A stretch of 64,000 nt of DNA from positions 1-64,000 of the forward strand of contig PMLC01000101.1 in the NCBI GenBank assembly GCA_003158745.1, given 5' to 3'. This DNA is from Acidobacteriota bacterium. GTDB taxonomy: Bacteria > Acidobacteriota > Thermoanaerobaculia > Thermoanaerobaculales > Thermoanaerobaculaceae. Positions within the stretch are counted from its first letter, which is position 1; each line of letters starts with the position of its first letter. This document shows positions 26,690-34,888 of the stretch, one piece after another. Both the position numbers and the translations under genes were made by a program. Below the pieces are notes generated by a model. It was not told where the DNA came from and did no database searches. It saw only the letters and a program-made list of their open reading frames with translations.

Positions 26690-27202
26690 GGGAAGCCTCC
26701 TTGCAATCTGCCCGGACACACCGGACTTTTCCTGCCGTCACCCCCCAATCGGCGGCGCCTCTGGGAATTGTTTATGCCCCGATTCTCTGCCTGGGCCCCC
26801 CAGCTGTCAAGACGAAAACTGACGCGCCCGGCACGCAGGCCACTTACAAGTCGACGAGGAGTTTCCGCGTGCTTTTTGTCTGCTGCGGTTGTGACTATTG
26901 GTCTTCCCTGAACCAAGTTAGGCGCCAGCCCGTTGTGAGAGCGTGGACGACTTGGTCCGCCACCGACAAATGGCCCACGTAGAGCTTGAGAGCAAATCCT
27001 CGTTCTTCCCTTTGTGGCAGGCGCTCGCGGCCAAGCAGGGAGAGCTCCATGCGGGGGCGCGGAGTGGCGCCGAATCGCCATCGTCGATCGCGACCGTGAC
27101 GGTTTGGTCCGGTGGTGGTCCTCCTTAGTGAACGGTACCGTTTGGCCCCAGTTGCGCGTAAGGAGTAAACTACATTTGATGTATTCACCGGAAAGGAAAC
27201 CC
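26690..27202. other. Divergent intergenic region with palindromes near its right end
   Basis: No coding sequence is convincing. The segment 26780-26930 is less GC-rich than its surroundings. The right end holds the palindromes at 27131 and 27171 and the GGAAAGGAAACCC ribosome site of the HTH gene. Confidence 0.5.
27131..27183. promoter_or_regulatory. Palindromes upstream of the HTH gene (candidate autoregulatory operators)
   Basis: A perfect 12-base palindrome AACGGTACCGTT (27131-27142) and an inverted repeat TACAT-TTG-ATGTA (27171-27183) lie 20-72 bases before the ATG at 27203. A weak TTGCGC/17/TTTGAT promoter overlaps the second. Operators of XRE-type regulators are usually such short palindromes over their own promoter. 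Confidence 0.4.
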
Positions 27203-27682
27203 ATGCCCAACATCGCGAAGGTTCTAAAGGACGAAGTCTCCCGCGTTGCCCGCCGGGAAACCAAGAAGGCTGTCGCCTCGGTCAGCAGGCCGGCCGCCGG
27301 GCTACGGCGCACGGCTGCCGACCTGAAGCGGAGGGTCGCCCAGTTGGAAAAGGAGCTGCGCCTACTCTGGAAGACGATTGACGGCCAGACGAAGGCTCAC
27401 TCGCCGTCGGCTCCCGAGACAGCCGACAAAGCGCGCATCACCGCCAAGGGCATGCGCAGCCTGCAGCGGAGGCTCCGACTGAGCGGGCAGGAGTTCGCGA
27501 GGCTCCTGGGCATCACGCCGCAGGTGGTCTACGGGTGGGAGAAGGCGACCGGCGCCCTGAGAATGAGGGCAACGACTCGAGCCGCCATTCTCGCTATCCG
27601 GGAGATCGGGGCGCGCGAGGCCCGAAAGAGGCTTGAGGAGATGAAGGGCACGAAGAAGCCGGGCAAGACGGCACCGAGGTGA
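27203..27682 (+). CDS. XRE-like helix-turn-helix DNA-binding protein
   Basis: 159 residues from ATG 27203 (GGAAAGGAAACCC upstream). The N-terminal ~65 residues are a basic coiled coil (VLKDEVSRVARRETKKAVAS, LRRTAADLKRRVAQLEKELR). Residues about 90-140 contain an XRE-type helix-turn-helix (MRSLQRRLRLSGQEFARLLG, ITPQVVYGWEKATGALRM), and the tail is Lys-rich. Proteins with this coiled-coil-plus-HTH arrangement are scattered in proteobacteria and acidobacteria, often next to mobile or decaying DNA. Here broken genes follow immediately. Target unknown; palindromes in its upstream region suggest autoregulation. Confidence 0.75.
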   Translation: MPNIAKVLKDEVSRVARRETKKAVASVSRPAAGLRRTAADLKRRVAQLEKELRLLWKTIDGQTKAHSPSAPETADKARITAKGMRSLQRRLRLSGQEFARLLGITPQVVYGWEKATGALRMRATTRAAILAIREIGAREARKRLEEMKGTKKPGKTAPR

Positions 27683-27829
27683 AGGCGCCGCCTGCCGAAG
27701 GGAACCGCCTGACCCTCCCTTTGGACGTGAGGTCAGAGCCCCTGCTTCTTTCTTGGGGCAACTTCCATGCCGGCTGCGCGCAAGGGTGAGGTCGCGTTGC
27801 CGGGCCCGTGAAGTCGCGTCCTTCCCTGA

Positions 27830-28252
27830 ATAACGCAAGCGCCTACGAAAGTACCGTCCTCGGCGGCCCCTGCCGACGCGGCTGCCAACGGCATTCACAA
27901 CGCCGCTACGATCGTCCCGGAGGCCGACGTCGATGCCAACCACAAGGTACGCATCGGCGATGGCAACGCTCAAACCGTCGCAGGCCAGGTGCCATCCTCG
28001 CCGTCCGACCGGCGGCTCAGGGAGAACATCCGCGACCTCGGTTTCGACTTCGTCATGCAACTCCGGCCGGTCTCGTCCACCTTGAAGCAGGGGAACGGCC
28101 GGACAGATATGGGATTCATCACCCAGCGCGTGGAAGCGTTGCTCGGAGGCGACTGCAACGCCCTCGGGATCGGCGCCGACGAGGATCACACCCTCTCCCT
28201 GCGCGGCACCGATCTGATCGCCGCGATGGTCAAGGCGGCGCAGGCGTTCTAA
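27830..28252 (+). pseudogene. C-terminal remnant of a peptidase S74 (intramolecular chaperone) protein
   Basis: The frame is open from just after a TGA at 27827 to the stop at 28252, but no start codon with a ribosome site is available; the first usable one is GTG 27989. It reads DANHKVRIGDGNAQTVAGQV, then SDRRLRENIRDLGFDFVMQL, RPVSSTLKQGNGRTDMGFIT and finally SLRGTDLIAAMVKAAQAF. This is the pattern of the self-cleaving S74 chaperone domain (PF13884) that trimerises tail fibres and some bacterial surface proteins: the SDxRLKxNI start, the DMGFI...Q box and the TDLIA.MVKA end. Only the C-terminus of a formerly longer protein remains. Confidence 0.75.
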
Positions 28253-28274
28253 CCGAAAACGACCGCAGGGCGCC

Positions 28275-28671
28275 ATGACCGTGACCGCTGAGCAGATCAT
28301 TCGGCGCTTGGGCCTCGAGCCGCTACCCGCACGACAAGCCGCTGTGCACCGCGATCTACTACTTCCTGACCGACGCGCCAGACTCGTTCCCTGCACTGCA
28401 CAGACTACCGACCGACGAGATCTACCACTTCTACGGGGGCGACCCGGTCGGTATGCTGCTGTTGTACCCCAAGGGACTCAGCGAGCGCGTGCGCCTCGGC
28501 CCCGACTTCATGCACCGGCGCCACGTGCAGATCGCGTTGCGGCGCGTCGTGTGGCAGGTCTCTCGCCTCGCCCCCGGCGGCCGATGGTCCTTGCTGGGCG
28601 CGACGATGGCGCCCGGCTGCACCGATTTGGACTACGTTGGAGGCGGGCGGGCGGAGATGGCGGCGCGCTAA
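28275..28671 (+). pseudogene. Cupin_5 (DUF985) family gene with internal deletion and frameshift
   Basis: ATG 28275 starts the typical MTVTAEQIIRRLGLEPL. The family then expects HPEGGYYRETYRS, but this is missing. The protein continues in the +1 frame as YPHDKPLCTAIYYFLTDAPD, HRLPTDEIYHFYGGDPVGML, LGPDFMHRRHVQIALRRVVW and ends GATMAPGCTDLDYVGGGRAE. The remaining cupin body is well conserved, so the loss is about 40-50 bases plus a frame change near 28335. DUF985 proteins are small cupins of unknown substrate. Confidence 0.8.
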
Positions 28672-28880
28672 CCGGAGGTTGCCGCGGAGATCGGGCGCCT
28701 TGCACGACTCTGACCGACGGCGACGTGCAGGCGCCGGACTGCGGCGACGCCACGAATGGACGGACCGCGACGAGCACGAAAGGAAAGAGCGACTGCTTCG
28801 ATGACTTTGACACGAAATCCGTGCGGGGCACCCACGAACAAGGCCCTGGCGCAACCGCACCGGATTGCTCGGACAACCTC

Positions 28881-29603
28881 CTAGGAGGAGGGGTTTCCCG
28901 GGGGCTGCAGTTCGCTGGCGATGAACCCGGACAGACGAGCCCGGTCATCCGAAGCGAGATCGACGTACTCCATCTCCACCTCGGCGATCACCCGCTTTTC
29001 CGCTGAACGGACCTCCCTGACGCGGAACACGCGGGCGCGGGTCTGGAGGGTGTAGGCGGGCAGCACGACCTCGATCTCGAATACCGCACCGATCTCCGGC
29101 GACAGATCCGTTTCGAGAAGCAGGCCTCGTAAGCTCACGTTCTTGACCACAAACTCGTACTCGGTCTTCAGCGAGATGAGCTGTTCGTTTGAGACCCTGA
29201 ACCGGCCCGTCACGCGCTGGCCGACCGTGATGATCGCTGAGCGCTCGAGGAAACGCATCAGGAGACCGGCCTTCTCCGTGAGCGTGTCGTTGAATGACAG
29301 GCCGGCCGCGTAGATCGGCATCGACTCGCCGAACTGGTTCCTTCGGGTCTCCTGGAGGTGACACCACGCAACCGTGGCGGATAGGCTGACCTGCTGCTCG
29401 TCGTCGTGGCGGAGCGTGACGGAGTAGCTGCGCCCAACCCTCACGGGGAGGGCGGACTCGAGCGCCACCCCGGTCAAGCTCACGTTGAGGATCCTCGCCT
29501 CGGTGTTGAAGTGTAATGTCCCCTGCACGTTGTCGACCGGGTACCTACGGCCGCTACGTTTTCTCGACTTGACGGGGTCGCTGCTCCGGTTCACTGCCCT
29601 CAT
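28881..29603 (-). CDS. Double PilZ-domain protein
   Basis: 240 residues from ATG 29603; a TTG nine codons earlier is an alternative and no strong ribosome site is visible. Two PilZ-like beta-barrels: the first at about 15-105 (RKRSGRRYPV then NVSLTGVALES), the second at about 125-230 (VTGRFRV then NVSLRGLLLETD). PilZ domains bind cyclic di-GMP through RxxxR and (D/N)xSxxG. The first copy has both motifs in recognisable form; the second keeps NVSLRG but its RxxxR is degenerate. A role in c-di-GMP-controlled motility or secretion is known for the family; no partner gene adjoins it. Confidence 0.8.
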   Translation of the reverse strand: MRAVNRSSDPVKSRKRSGRRYPVDNVQGTLHFNTEARILNVSLTGVALESALPVRVGRSYSVTLRHDDEQQVSLSATVAWCHLQETRRNQFGESMPIYAAGLSFNDTLTEKAGLLMRFLERSAIITVGQRVTGRFRVSNEQLISLKTEYEFVVKNVSLRGLLLETDLSPEIGAVFEIEVVLPAYTLQTRARVFRVREVRSAEKRVIAEVEMEYVDLASDDRARLSGFIASELQPPGNPSS

Positions 29604-30185
29604 AGTAGTCGAGGAACGAGGCCACGGCAATCACCGAACCCGTCCTGCGAATTTCACCTTCCCAACTCTTCAACGAGCCCTTGGCGCGGCAGTCGAAAGG
29701 CTCCGCCGCCCGGTTGGCATTCGACAGCTCCCCCACCCATAAGGACAGTTCACAGTTCTCCTGCACGGACCCACCAGCTCACGGCTCCCCCACCGCTTCC
29801 GAAGGACCCACCAAGGTCGAGTTGCTGAGCGCGTTCCTGAAGAAGAAACCTCTGGATCTCTCGCAGTTGGGAGGAAGCGCGCCGCCAGCCCTCGGCCCGG
29901 ACCAAGCGCATGACGTCCGGAATACGCGACGTGTCGCTCGGGGCCGGGCGCCTGGTTACCTTCTCGCTCTTTTCCAGACCGTGCCAGAAACAGGTTGGAG
30001 ACGCGGCTGTCGAGCGCACGCTTCCCTCGGTAGGGCAGGCGCTATCCCCCACAATGCCCCCCTGATAGTGCGACTTCGGTGAGGTTCCTGGAATGCGGGA
30101 ACAGGGGTGATCAGACCACGCGCACACGTTCCCGGAGCGACGGCTCCAAGCTGCCGTCCGGGGTCAAGTGCAGTACCCTCACTCC
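29604..30185. other. Divergent intergenic region, no firm gene
   Basis: No gene is supported on either strand. A reverse frame contains IPDVMRLVRAEGW near 29900-29940, which resembles the first helix of HicA toxins, but the conserved GSHxxYxH part is absent. Confidence 0.4.
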
Positions 30186-31055
30186 ATGACCCGAATCGGC
30201 GACCGCCCCCTCACCGACGACGACCCGGGCGGGCACGGCTGGCGTCGGCGCCGCGCCTCGAAGCTGCGCCTGTCCTTGCTCGTCATCCAGGGAGTGCTGG
30301 CGGCGTGCGACCTCAGTGCACAGAATTCGCCAATCGAGGTCAACCCCAACCGACCCACCTTCGCCAGCCCGGCACTGACCACTCAGGCAGGCGTAGCGGA
30401 GGTGGAGTGGGGCGTGCAGCAATCCGCTTTGCGGTCCGAGAGCACGGCATTCAGCACGCCCACGCTGCTGAAGCTCGGACTGGCGGCCGACTTCGAGCTG
30501 CGTATCTCGAGCAACGGCTTTCTTCGGCTTGGATCTGCAGGCGCAGCTTCGGCGACCGGGCTTGCAGACGTGGCTCTTGGGGTCCAGTGGTGCTATCTCC
30601 ACAAGGGGTTTCTCGGGACGGACCAGGCCCTCCAGGTGACCCATAAGTTCGCCACTGCAGATGCTGAGAAAGGCCTCGGCAGCGGAGTCGCGGACGACAC
30701 CGTGGTGCTCCTCTTCAGCCGCGACCTTGGTGCCAACCACGTTGATGTCAATTTCCTGTACACGTGGTTGGGGAAGACCGTTGCAAGAGGTGGCGGCCGC
30801 GAGTCGCAGCCGGCGGCGACAATCTCGGCGAGCCATGTCGTAACCGAGACATGGTCCTTCGGCGGAGAGGTCTACGGGATCGGCGGCACGCCTTCGACGC
30901 GCCGCATCGTCTCCAATCTCTGGTACGCGGCCTACAAAGTTTCCCGTCGTCTGGTGCTGGACGGCGGCGTTGACATCGGCCTCAGCCACGGTGCCCCGAG
31001 GTACTCTGTCTTCGCGGGCCTCACCTATGGCATTGGGCGTTTTCGGCGTCCCTGA
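30186..31055 (+). CDS. Outer-membrane beta-barrel, MetA-pathway (Phenol_MetA_deg) type
   Basis: 289 residues from ATG 30186 (GTG 30168 is an alternative; the ribosome site is weak). Signal region RASKLRLSLLVIQGVLAACDLSAQ in two stretches. The mature protein alternates short beta strands: NPNRPTFASPALTTQAGVAE, VEWGVQQS, LLKLGLAADFELRISSNGFL, GLADVALGVQWCYL, WSFGGEVYGIGGT, LVLDGGVDIGLSHGAPRYSV, and ends with an aromatic/basic terminal strand (GLTYGIGRFRRP). The NRPTFASPALTTQAGVxEVEWG opening (here abbreviated) is typical of PF13557 transporters. The ligand cannot be inferred. Confidence 0.8.
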   Translation: MTRIGDRPLTDDDPGGHGWRRRRASKLRLSLLVIQGVLAACDLSAQNSPIEVNPNRPTFASPALTTQAGVAEVEWGVQQSALRSESTAFSTPTLLKLGLAADFELRISSNGFLRLGSAGAASATGLADVALGVQWCYLHKGFLGTDQALQVTHKFATADAEKGLGSGVADDTVVLLFSRDLGANHVDVNFLYTWLGKTVARGGGRESQPAATISASHVVTETWSFGGEVYGIGGTPSTRRIVSNLWYAAYKVSRRLVLDGGVDIGLSHGAPRYSVFAGLTYGIGRFRRP

Positions 31056-31187
31056 GCGGCGGGTTGTGCGCCCCGATGCCAGAACGCTCCGACTCTCAGT
31101 CCCCGGAAGTGCGTTCGCCTGTCAACCCTCGGGACGAGGATTCGTCAGGCGCAACAGGGTGTAGTATGGTGTCCGGGGGGTAACGAA

Positions 31188-31358
31188 ATGTTCGAAGGTG
31201 CCTTTTCACCGATGCACTGGCTGGTCGTGCTGGCGATCGCGTTGCTGATCTTCGGACCCAAGAAGCTCCCCGAAGTCGGGAAGGGGCTGGGAACGGCGAT
31301 CCGGGGTTTCAAGGACGCTCTCAACGGCAAGGACGAGCAGACACCGCCCAAGCAGTAG
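31188..31358 (+). CDS. tatA: Sec-independent (Tat) translocase subunit TatA
   Basis: 56 residues. A short N-terminus (MFEGAFSPM) is followed by one membrane helix ([13 protein letters not shown]), the diagnostic hinge [14 protein letters not shown] and an amphipathic helix (AIRGFKDAL) with a short charged tail. TatA forms the protein-conducting assembly that passes folded proteins across the inner membrane together with TatC. The ATG follows a GGGGGG run, and TAGTAT at 31162 may be a -10 box. No tatB or tatC is nearby, so this is a stand-alone tatA/E-type gene. It is shorter than many TatA proteins (about 60-90). Confidence 0.92.
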   Translation: MFEGAFSPMHWLVVLAIALLIFGPKKLPEVGKGLGTAIRGFKDALNGKDEQTPPKQ

Positions 31359-31359
31359 C

Positions 31360-31385
31360 GACCTGAAGCTCCGGTACCTCAGGTC
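31360..31385 (+). terminator. Hairpin after tatA
   Basis: GACCTGA (31360-31366) and TCAGGTC (31379-31385) pair perfectly around a 12-base loop, beginning two bases after the tatA stop. There is no long T run, so termination efficiency is uncertain. Confidence 0.45.
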
Positions 31386-31639
31386 CTCGATACTTCTCCT
31401 GCGGTGGCCTTGTCTCTGCGTTGCCGAGCGCGACACTTGGAAGACCGACCGGCGTTGCGGGCCGTCCAGCCCACTATTTGTCTCGACCACAGCGAATTCA
31501 AACACTTTCTCAAACAGCTGATGCCGGTTACCTCGCCCTTGACGCTCGTGGCCCGGCCCGTGAAAAGTCGGCAGGCCGGCGAAAGTACTGCCGCGCTTGC
31601 CCTTTAGTAATAACTCACTAGAATCCCCAGGTCTCCGAG

Positions 31640-32977
31640 GTGATGATGCACGGTCGCAGGAGCCTGATCGGAGTTCTGCTCGTCGTGGGGGCCGCGCGAT
31701 GCGGGCCTGCGGACGCCCAGGTCACCGGCGAGCAGAGTGACGCCGCACCGTGGGGCTTGCACGCTCAGCTCACCGTGGTCGGCCAGGGGCACGGTGGTTT
31801 CCCCGCCGAGTACTCGGGCGCCAACAGCCTTTCATCTCAGCGCGAGATCAAGGCATCGGTCACGAGCTCGTTGTTCCTCGGGGTGCGCCTGTGGCGAGGC
31901 GCCGAGCTGTATGTCGTCCCCGAGGTGGCGGGCGGCAAGGCGTTGAGCGGCGCGGTCGGCGTGGCCGGGTTCCCGAACGGCGAGATCGAACGGGTCAGCG
32001 ATCCGCAGCTCAAGCTCTACGTCAGCCGCGCATTCCTCCGCCAGACATGGGGCCTCGACGACAAGAAGGAGACGGTGGAAGACGACCTACTCCAGCTTCC
32101 CGGTGACCAGGCAGTCTCGCGCCTGGTCCTCACGGCCGGCAAGATCGCGGTGACCGACATCTTCGACGACAACGCCTACAGCCACGACCCGCGCACGCAG
32201 TTCCTCAACTGGTCGCTGATGGACGGGGCGAGTTGGGACTACCCGGCCGACACTCGCGGCTACACATGGGGCATAGCGTTCGCGTTGAACCGGCCCACAT
32301 GGGCGCTGCGACTGGGCTCCTTCATGGTCCCGCTCGAGGCCAACGCGATGGCGCTCGATCACAACGTCAGCCGCAACCACGGGGATGTTGCCGAACTCGA
32401 GGTCCGCCAGCGACTCCTCGGACCGACCGGCAAGGTCAAGCTGCTCGCGTACCAGAACCACGCCCGCATGGGGACCTACAGCCTCGCTCTGGCAGAGGCG
32501 GGCCCCCTTCCGCCGGACGTCACGACGACGCGGCGGGACGGCACGCTCAAGTACGGCCTCGGCATCAACCTCGAGCAGCCCCTCTCGGACGCGGTTGGCG
32601 CGTTTGCGCGCTGGGGTTGGAACGACGGCCGGACCGAGACCTGGATGTTCACCGAGATCGACACGACCGCCTCGGCGGGTATCCAGATTTCCGGCACGTT
32701 GTGGGATCGCGCCCATGACACCGCCGGCATCGCGTTCGTGAGCAACGGGCTCGCACCCGAGCATCGCGACTATCTGGCAGCGGGAGGGTACGGCTTCATC
32801 ATCGGGGACGGCGCCCTCAACTACGGCCGTGAGCGGATTGTCGAGGCTTACTACGATTTCAAGATCATCAAGGGGATCGTCGTCGCTCCGGACTTCCAGC
32901 ACGTCACCAACCCCGCGTACAACCGCGACCGCGGCCCCGTCTCTATCTGGAGCGTGCGCTTCCACTGGCAGATGTGA
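31640..32977 (+). CDS. OprB-family carbohydrate-selective porin
   Basis: 445 residues with a signal peptide (RRSLIGVLLVVGAARCGPAD then AQ). OprB (PF04966) features are visible through the length: WGLHAQLTVVGQGHGGFPAE, SLSSQREIKASVTSSLFLGV, LTAGKIAVTDIFDDNAYSHD, FLNWSLMDGASWDYPADTRG, YTWGIAFAL, GLGINLEQPLSDAVGAFARW, DTAGIAFVSNGLAPEHRDYL and a final strand ending SIWSVRFHWQM with an aromatic penultimate residue. These porins admit glucose and other sugars across the outer membrane. It stands alone between tatA and a reverse HAD gene. Confidence 0.9.
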   Translation: MMMHGRRSLIGVLLVVGAARCGPADAQVTGEQSDAAPWGLHAQLTVVGQGHGGFPAEYSGANSLSSQREIKASVTSSLFLGVRLWRGAELYVVPEVAGGKALSGAVGVAGFPNGEIERVSDPQLKLYVSRAFLRQTWGLDDKKETVEDDLLQLPGDQAVSRLVLTAGKIAVTDIFDDNAYSHDPRTQFLNWSLMDGASWDYPADTRGYTWGIAFALNRPTWALRLGSFMVPLEANAMALDHNVSRNHGDVAELEVRQRLLGPTGKVKLLAYQNHARMGTYSLALAEAGPLPPDVTTTRRDGTLKYGLGINLEQPLSDAVGAFARWGWNDGRTETWMFTEIDTTASAGIQISGTLWDRAHDTAGIAFVSNGLAPEHRDYLAAGGYGFIIGDGALNYGRERIVEAYYDFKIIKGIVVAPDFQHVTNPAYNRDRGPVSIWSVRFHWQM

Positions 32978-33208
32978 TCCGGGCCCGGGTCGCAGGGACC
33001 GCCAGGCCGGTGGATCGCCATTGCAGACCCTCCAGGCCAGGCGAAACACTCCCCCGATACCATGGCCGTCGGTGAGCCTGGATCGATCCGGCAGCCCGTT
33101 TCCACCTCGGCCGCGGTGCCCGGGCCAAGTCCCTGGAGATGGTCTTCTGCGTGGCTACGGGCGTGCCGCTCGCCGGCGACCAGCAGGCGCCCGGTTGCGG
33201 GGGCTCCT

Positions 33209-33880
33209 CTACCGAACGATGAACTCGGCGAACTCCTGGACCGTCGCGAAGTACGCGACGCACGTCTCGCGCATAAAATCGCGAATCGAGGAGATGTCGT
33301 GCGCCCAGCCGGCGGCCGCGGCGTCCACCCCTGCCGTCTGGGCCATGACGATGCCCGGCTTGAGGTCGTCCACGACCAGCACGTCGCGCGGTTCCAGGGC
33401 AAGCTGCCGGACCGCCTCGTGGACCGGGAACGGGTTCGGTTTCCTCTTGTCCGGCTCGAGATCCCACCCAAACACGAGATCGGGCTCGACGCCGAGCGTT
33501 CCCGCCGCGGCTCGGTAGTGCCCCATGATGACGTGGCTCTCGGAGTGCGACACCACGGCAACGCGACCGCCGCGAGCCTTGTAGGTCGCCAACGCTTCGA
33601 GGAACCCCTGGTAGAAGTGAGGGGTCTCACGCGCCGTAAACTCCCGCCAGATCCGGTTCTCGACATCCAGTTCATCGGGGGTCAAGCGGAGCTCGTCGAC
33701 CAGGAAGTGCATGATTCCCGGGTCGCAGTTCTTCTGAAACCAGGTGTCGATATCGATCGGTGGCGTGCCGGGGCGCAGGACTTCCATCGACCTGAGATGG
33801 GCCGGGTAGTGGATCCTCCGCGTGCTGTCAACGGCCGTGTCGTCGTGATCGATGAGGAGACATCGGTATCGCGTAGGCAC
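33209..33880 (-). CDS. HAD-superfamily hydrolase
   Basis: 223 residues from GTG 33880, chosen because the HAD fold begins immediately (VPTRYRCLLIDHDDTAVDST); the longer frame adds low-quality sequence. HAD motif I is DHDDTAVD, with the nucleophile Asp followed by Asp two residues on. Motif II is VVSHSES. The motif III lysine lies in PDKRKPNPFP, and motif IV is LVVDDLKPG. A helical cap domain sits between motifs I and II. The arrangement suggests a phosphatase of the beta-phosphoglucomutase/phosphoglycolate phosphatase group (C1 cap), but the substrate is not predictable. Confidence 0.82.
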   Translation of the reverse strand: MPTRYRCLLIDHDDTAVDSTRRIHYPAHLRSMEVLRPGTPPIDIDTWFQKNCDPGIMHFLVDELRLTPDELDVENRIWREFTARETPHFYQGFLEALATYKARGGRVAVVSHSESHVIMGHYRAAAGTLGVEPDLVFGWDLEPDKRKPNPFPVHEAVRQLALEPRDVLVVDDLKPGIVMAQTAGVDAAAAGWAHDISSIRDFMRETCVAYFATVQEFAEFIVR

Positions 33881-34127
33881 CCCCAAGGCAACGGCAAGCG
33901 ATGATACCCCGGGTCGAGACCCAGGGGCATGTCCGAGCTTTAAGGCGAGTCCGCTGAAAACAGAGAACACCTGGGGCTCTGCTTCCGGCGTGTCAGTTGT
34001 TGAGTCCGCCCGTCCATGCATGCAACACCCGCAGGACCCGGATGCCGGATCCGGTCCGCTAGTGGTGCCCTCCGGGGGACAGGTAACGCGAGTCTCCTTC
34101 GCCTTTGGGCACGACCGAGAGCGAACG

Positions 34128-34661
34128 ATGAGCACAAAGTTCTTCTATGCGCTGATCTGGACGATCTCCGCAACCGTATTCCAGCTGCTCCTCTTCTTCT
34201 CGGGGTTCCAGACGGAGAAGCTCGCGACCGGGCAGTACCTGCACTGGCTGGGGTTGGTCATCGCCGCGGTCGTGCTGTGGCTGGGGATCAAGGCGGTACG
34301 CGACGAGAGACCCGCCCAACCGCTGGGCTACGGCCAGCGGCTGAGCGCGGGGGTTCTCATCTCGCTTTACGCCGGCCTGATGAGTTCCGTCTATACCTAT
34401 TTTCACTTCCAGTTTATCAACGTCAACTTCGCCGATTACACGATCGCGAGGAGCCGCGAGAAATGGGCGGCAGCCGGGTTGAGCGGGCCGCAGATGGACC
34501 GGGCGGAGAAGTTCACTCGCACGATGCTCGGGCCGGCGGTCCAAGCACTTATGACGCCGGTCATCACAGTGCTCATCGGTCTGGTGCTCTCCTCAATCAT
34601 CGCCGCGTTTCTCGAGAGCAAGTCTCCTGCAGTCCCGGACGCCGCGTCCCCGGCCTCATAG
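34128..34661 (+). CDS. DUF4199 membrane protein
   Basis: 177 residues from ATG 34128. Four membrane helices: about 5-27 (FFYALIWTISATVFQLLLFF), 37-55 (LHWLGLVIAAVVLWLGIKAV), 70-92 (RLSAGVLISLYAGLMSSVYT) and 138-160 (LMTPVITVLIGLVLSSIIAA). The signature YxxFHFxxINxxFADY lies after the third helix. This is the layout of PF13858 (DUF4199), common in Bacteroidetes and Acidobacteria and of unknown function; the cytoplasmic loop carries a KWAAAGLSxxQMDRAEKF helix. Confidence 0.85.
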   Translation: MSTKFFYALIWTISATVFQLLLFFSGFQTEKLATGQYLHWLGLVIAAVVLWLGIKAVRDERPAQPLGYGQRLSAGVLISLYAGLMSSVYTYFHFQFINVNFADYTIARSREKWAAAGLSGPQMDRAEKFTRTMLGPAVQALMTPVITVLIGLVLSSIIAAFLESKSPAVPDAASPAS

Positions 34662-34888
34662 TTCGACGCAGCAGCCCTCCCGCTCCTACGCTTGCTCCAG
34701 GGTCCGGCTCACCGGCAGGTAGGGATTCGCCGTAGCCCGTCTTGAGCTACGCGCGGTTGGAAAGACCAACACAAAGGGTGGACAGCAAAAGGGACAGGTC
34801 AGATGTCGCCACCGAGGCATCCGCTGGTGGTCGCGCCGTTGACGCCGCCCGTCTTGACTTTGAGGCCCACTTGTGAGAACATTTTTAA

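Noticed and set aside
29880-29950. Possible HicA toxin remnant on the reverse strand (IPDVMRLVRAEGW)
   Set aside because: Only about 13 residues resemble HicA and the diagnostic GSHxxYxH segment is missing; no hicB nearby.
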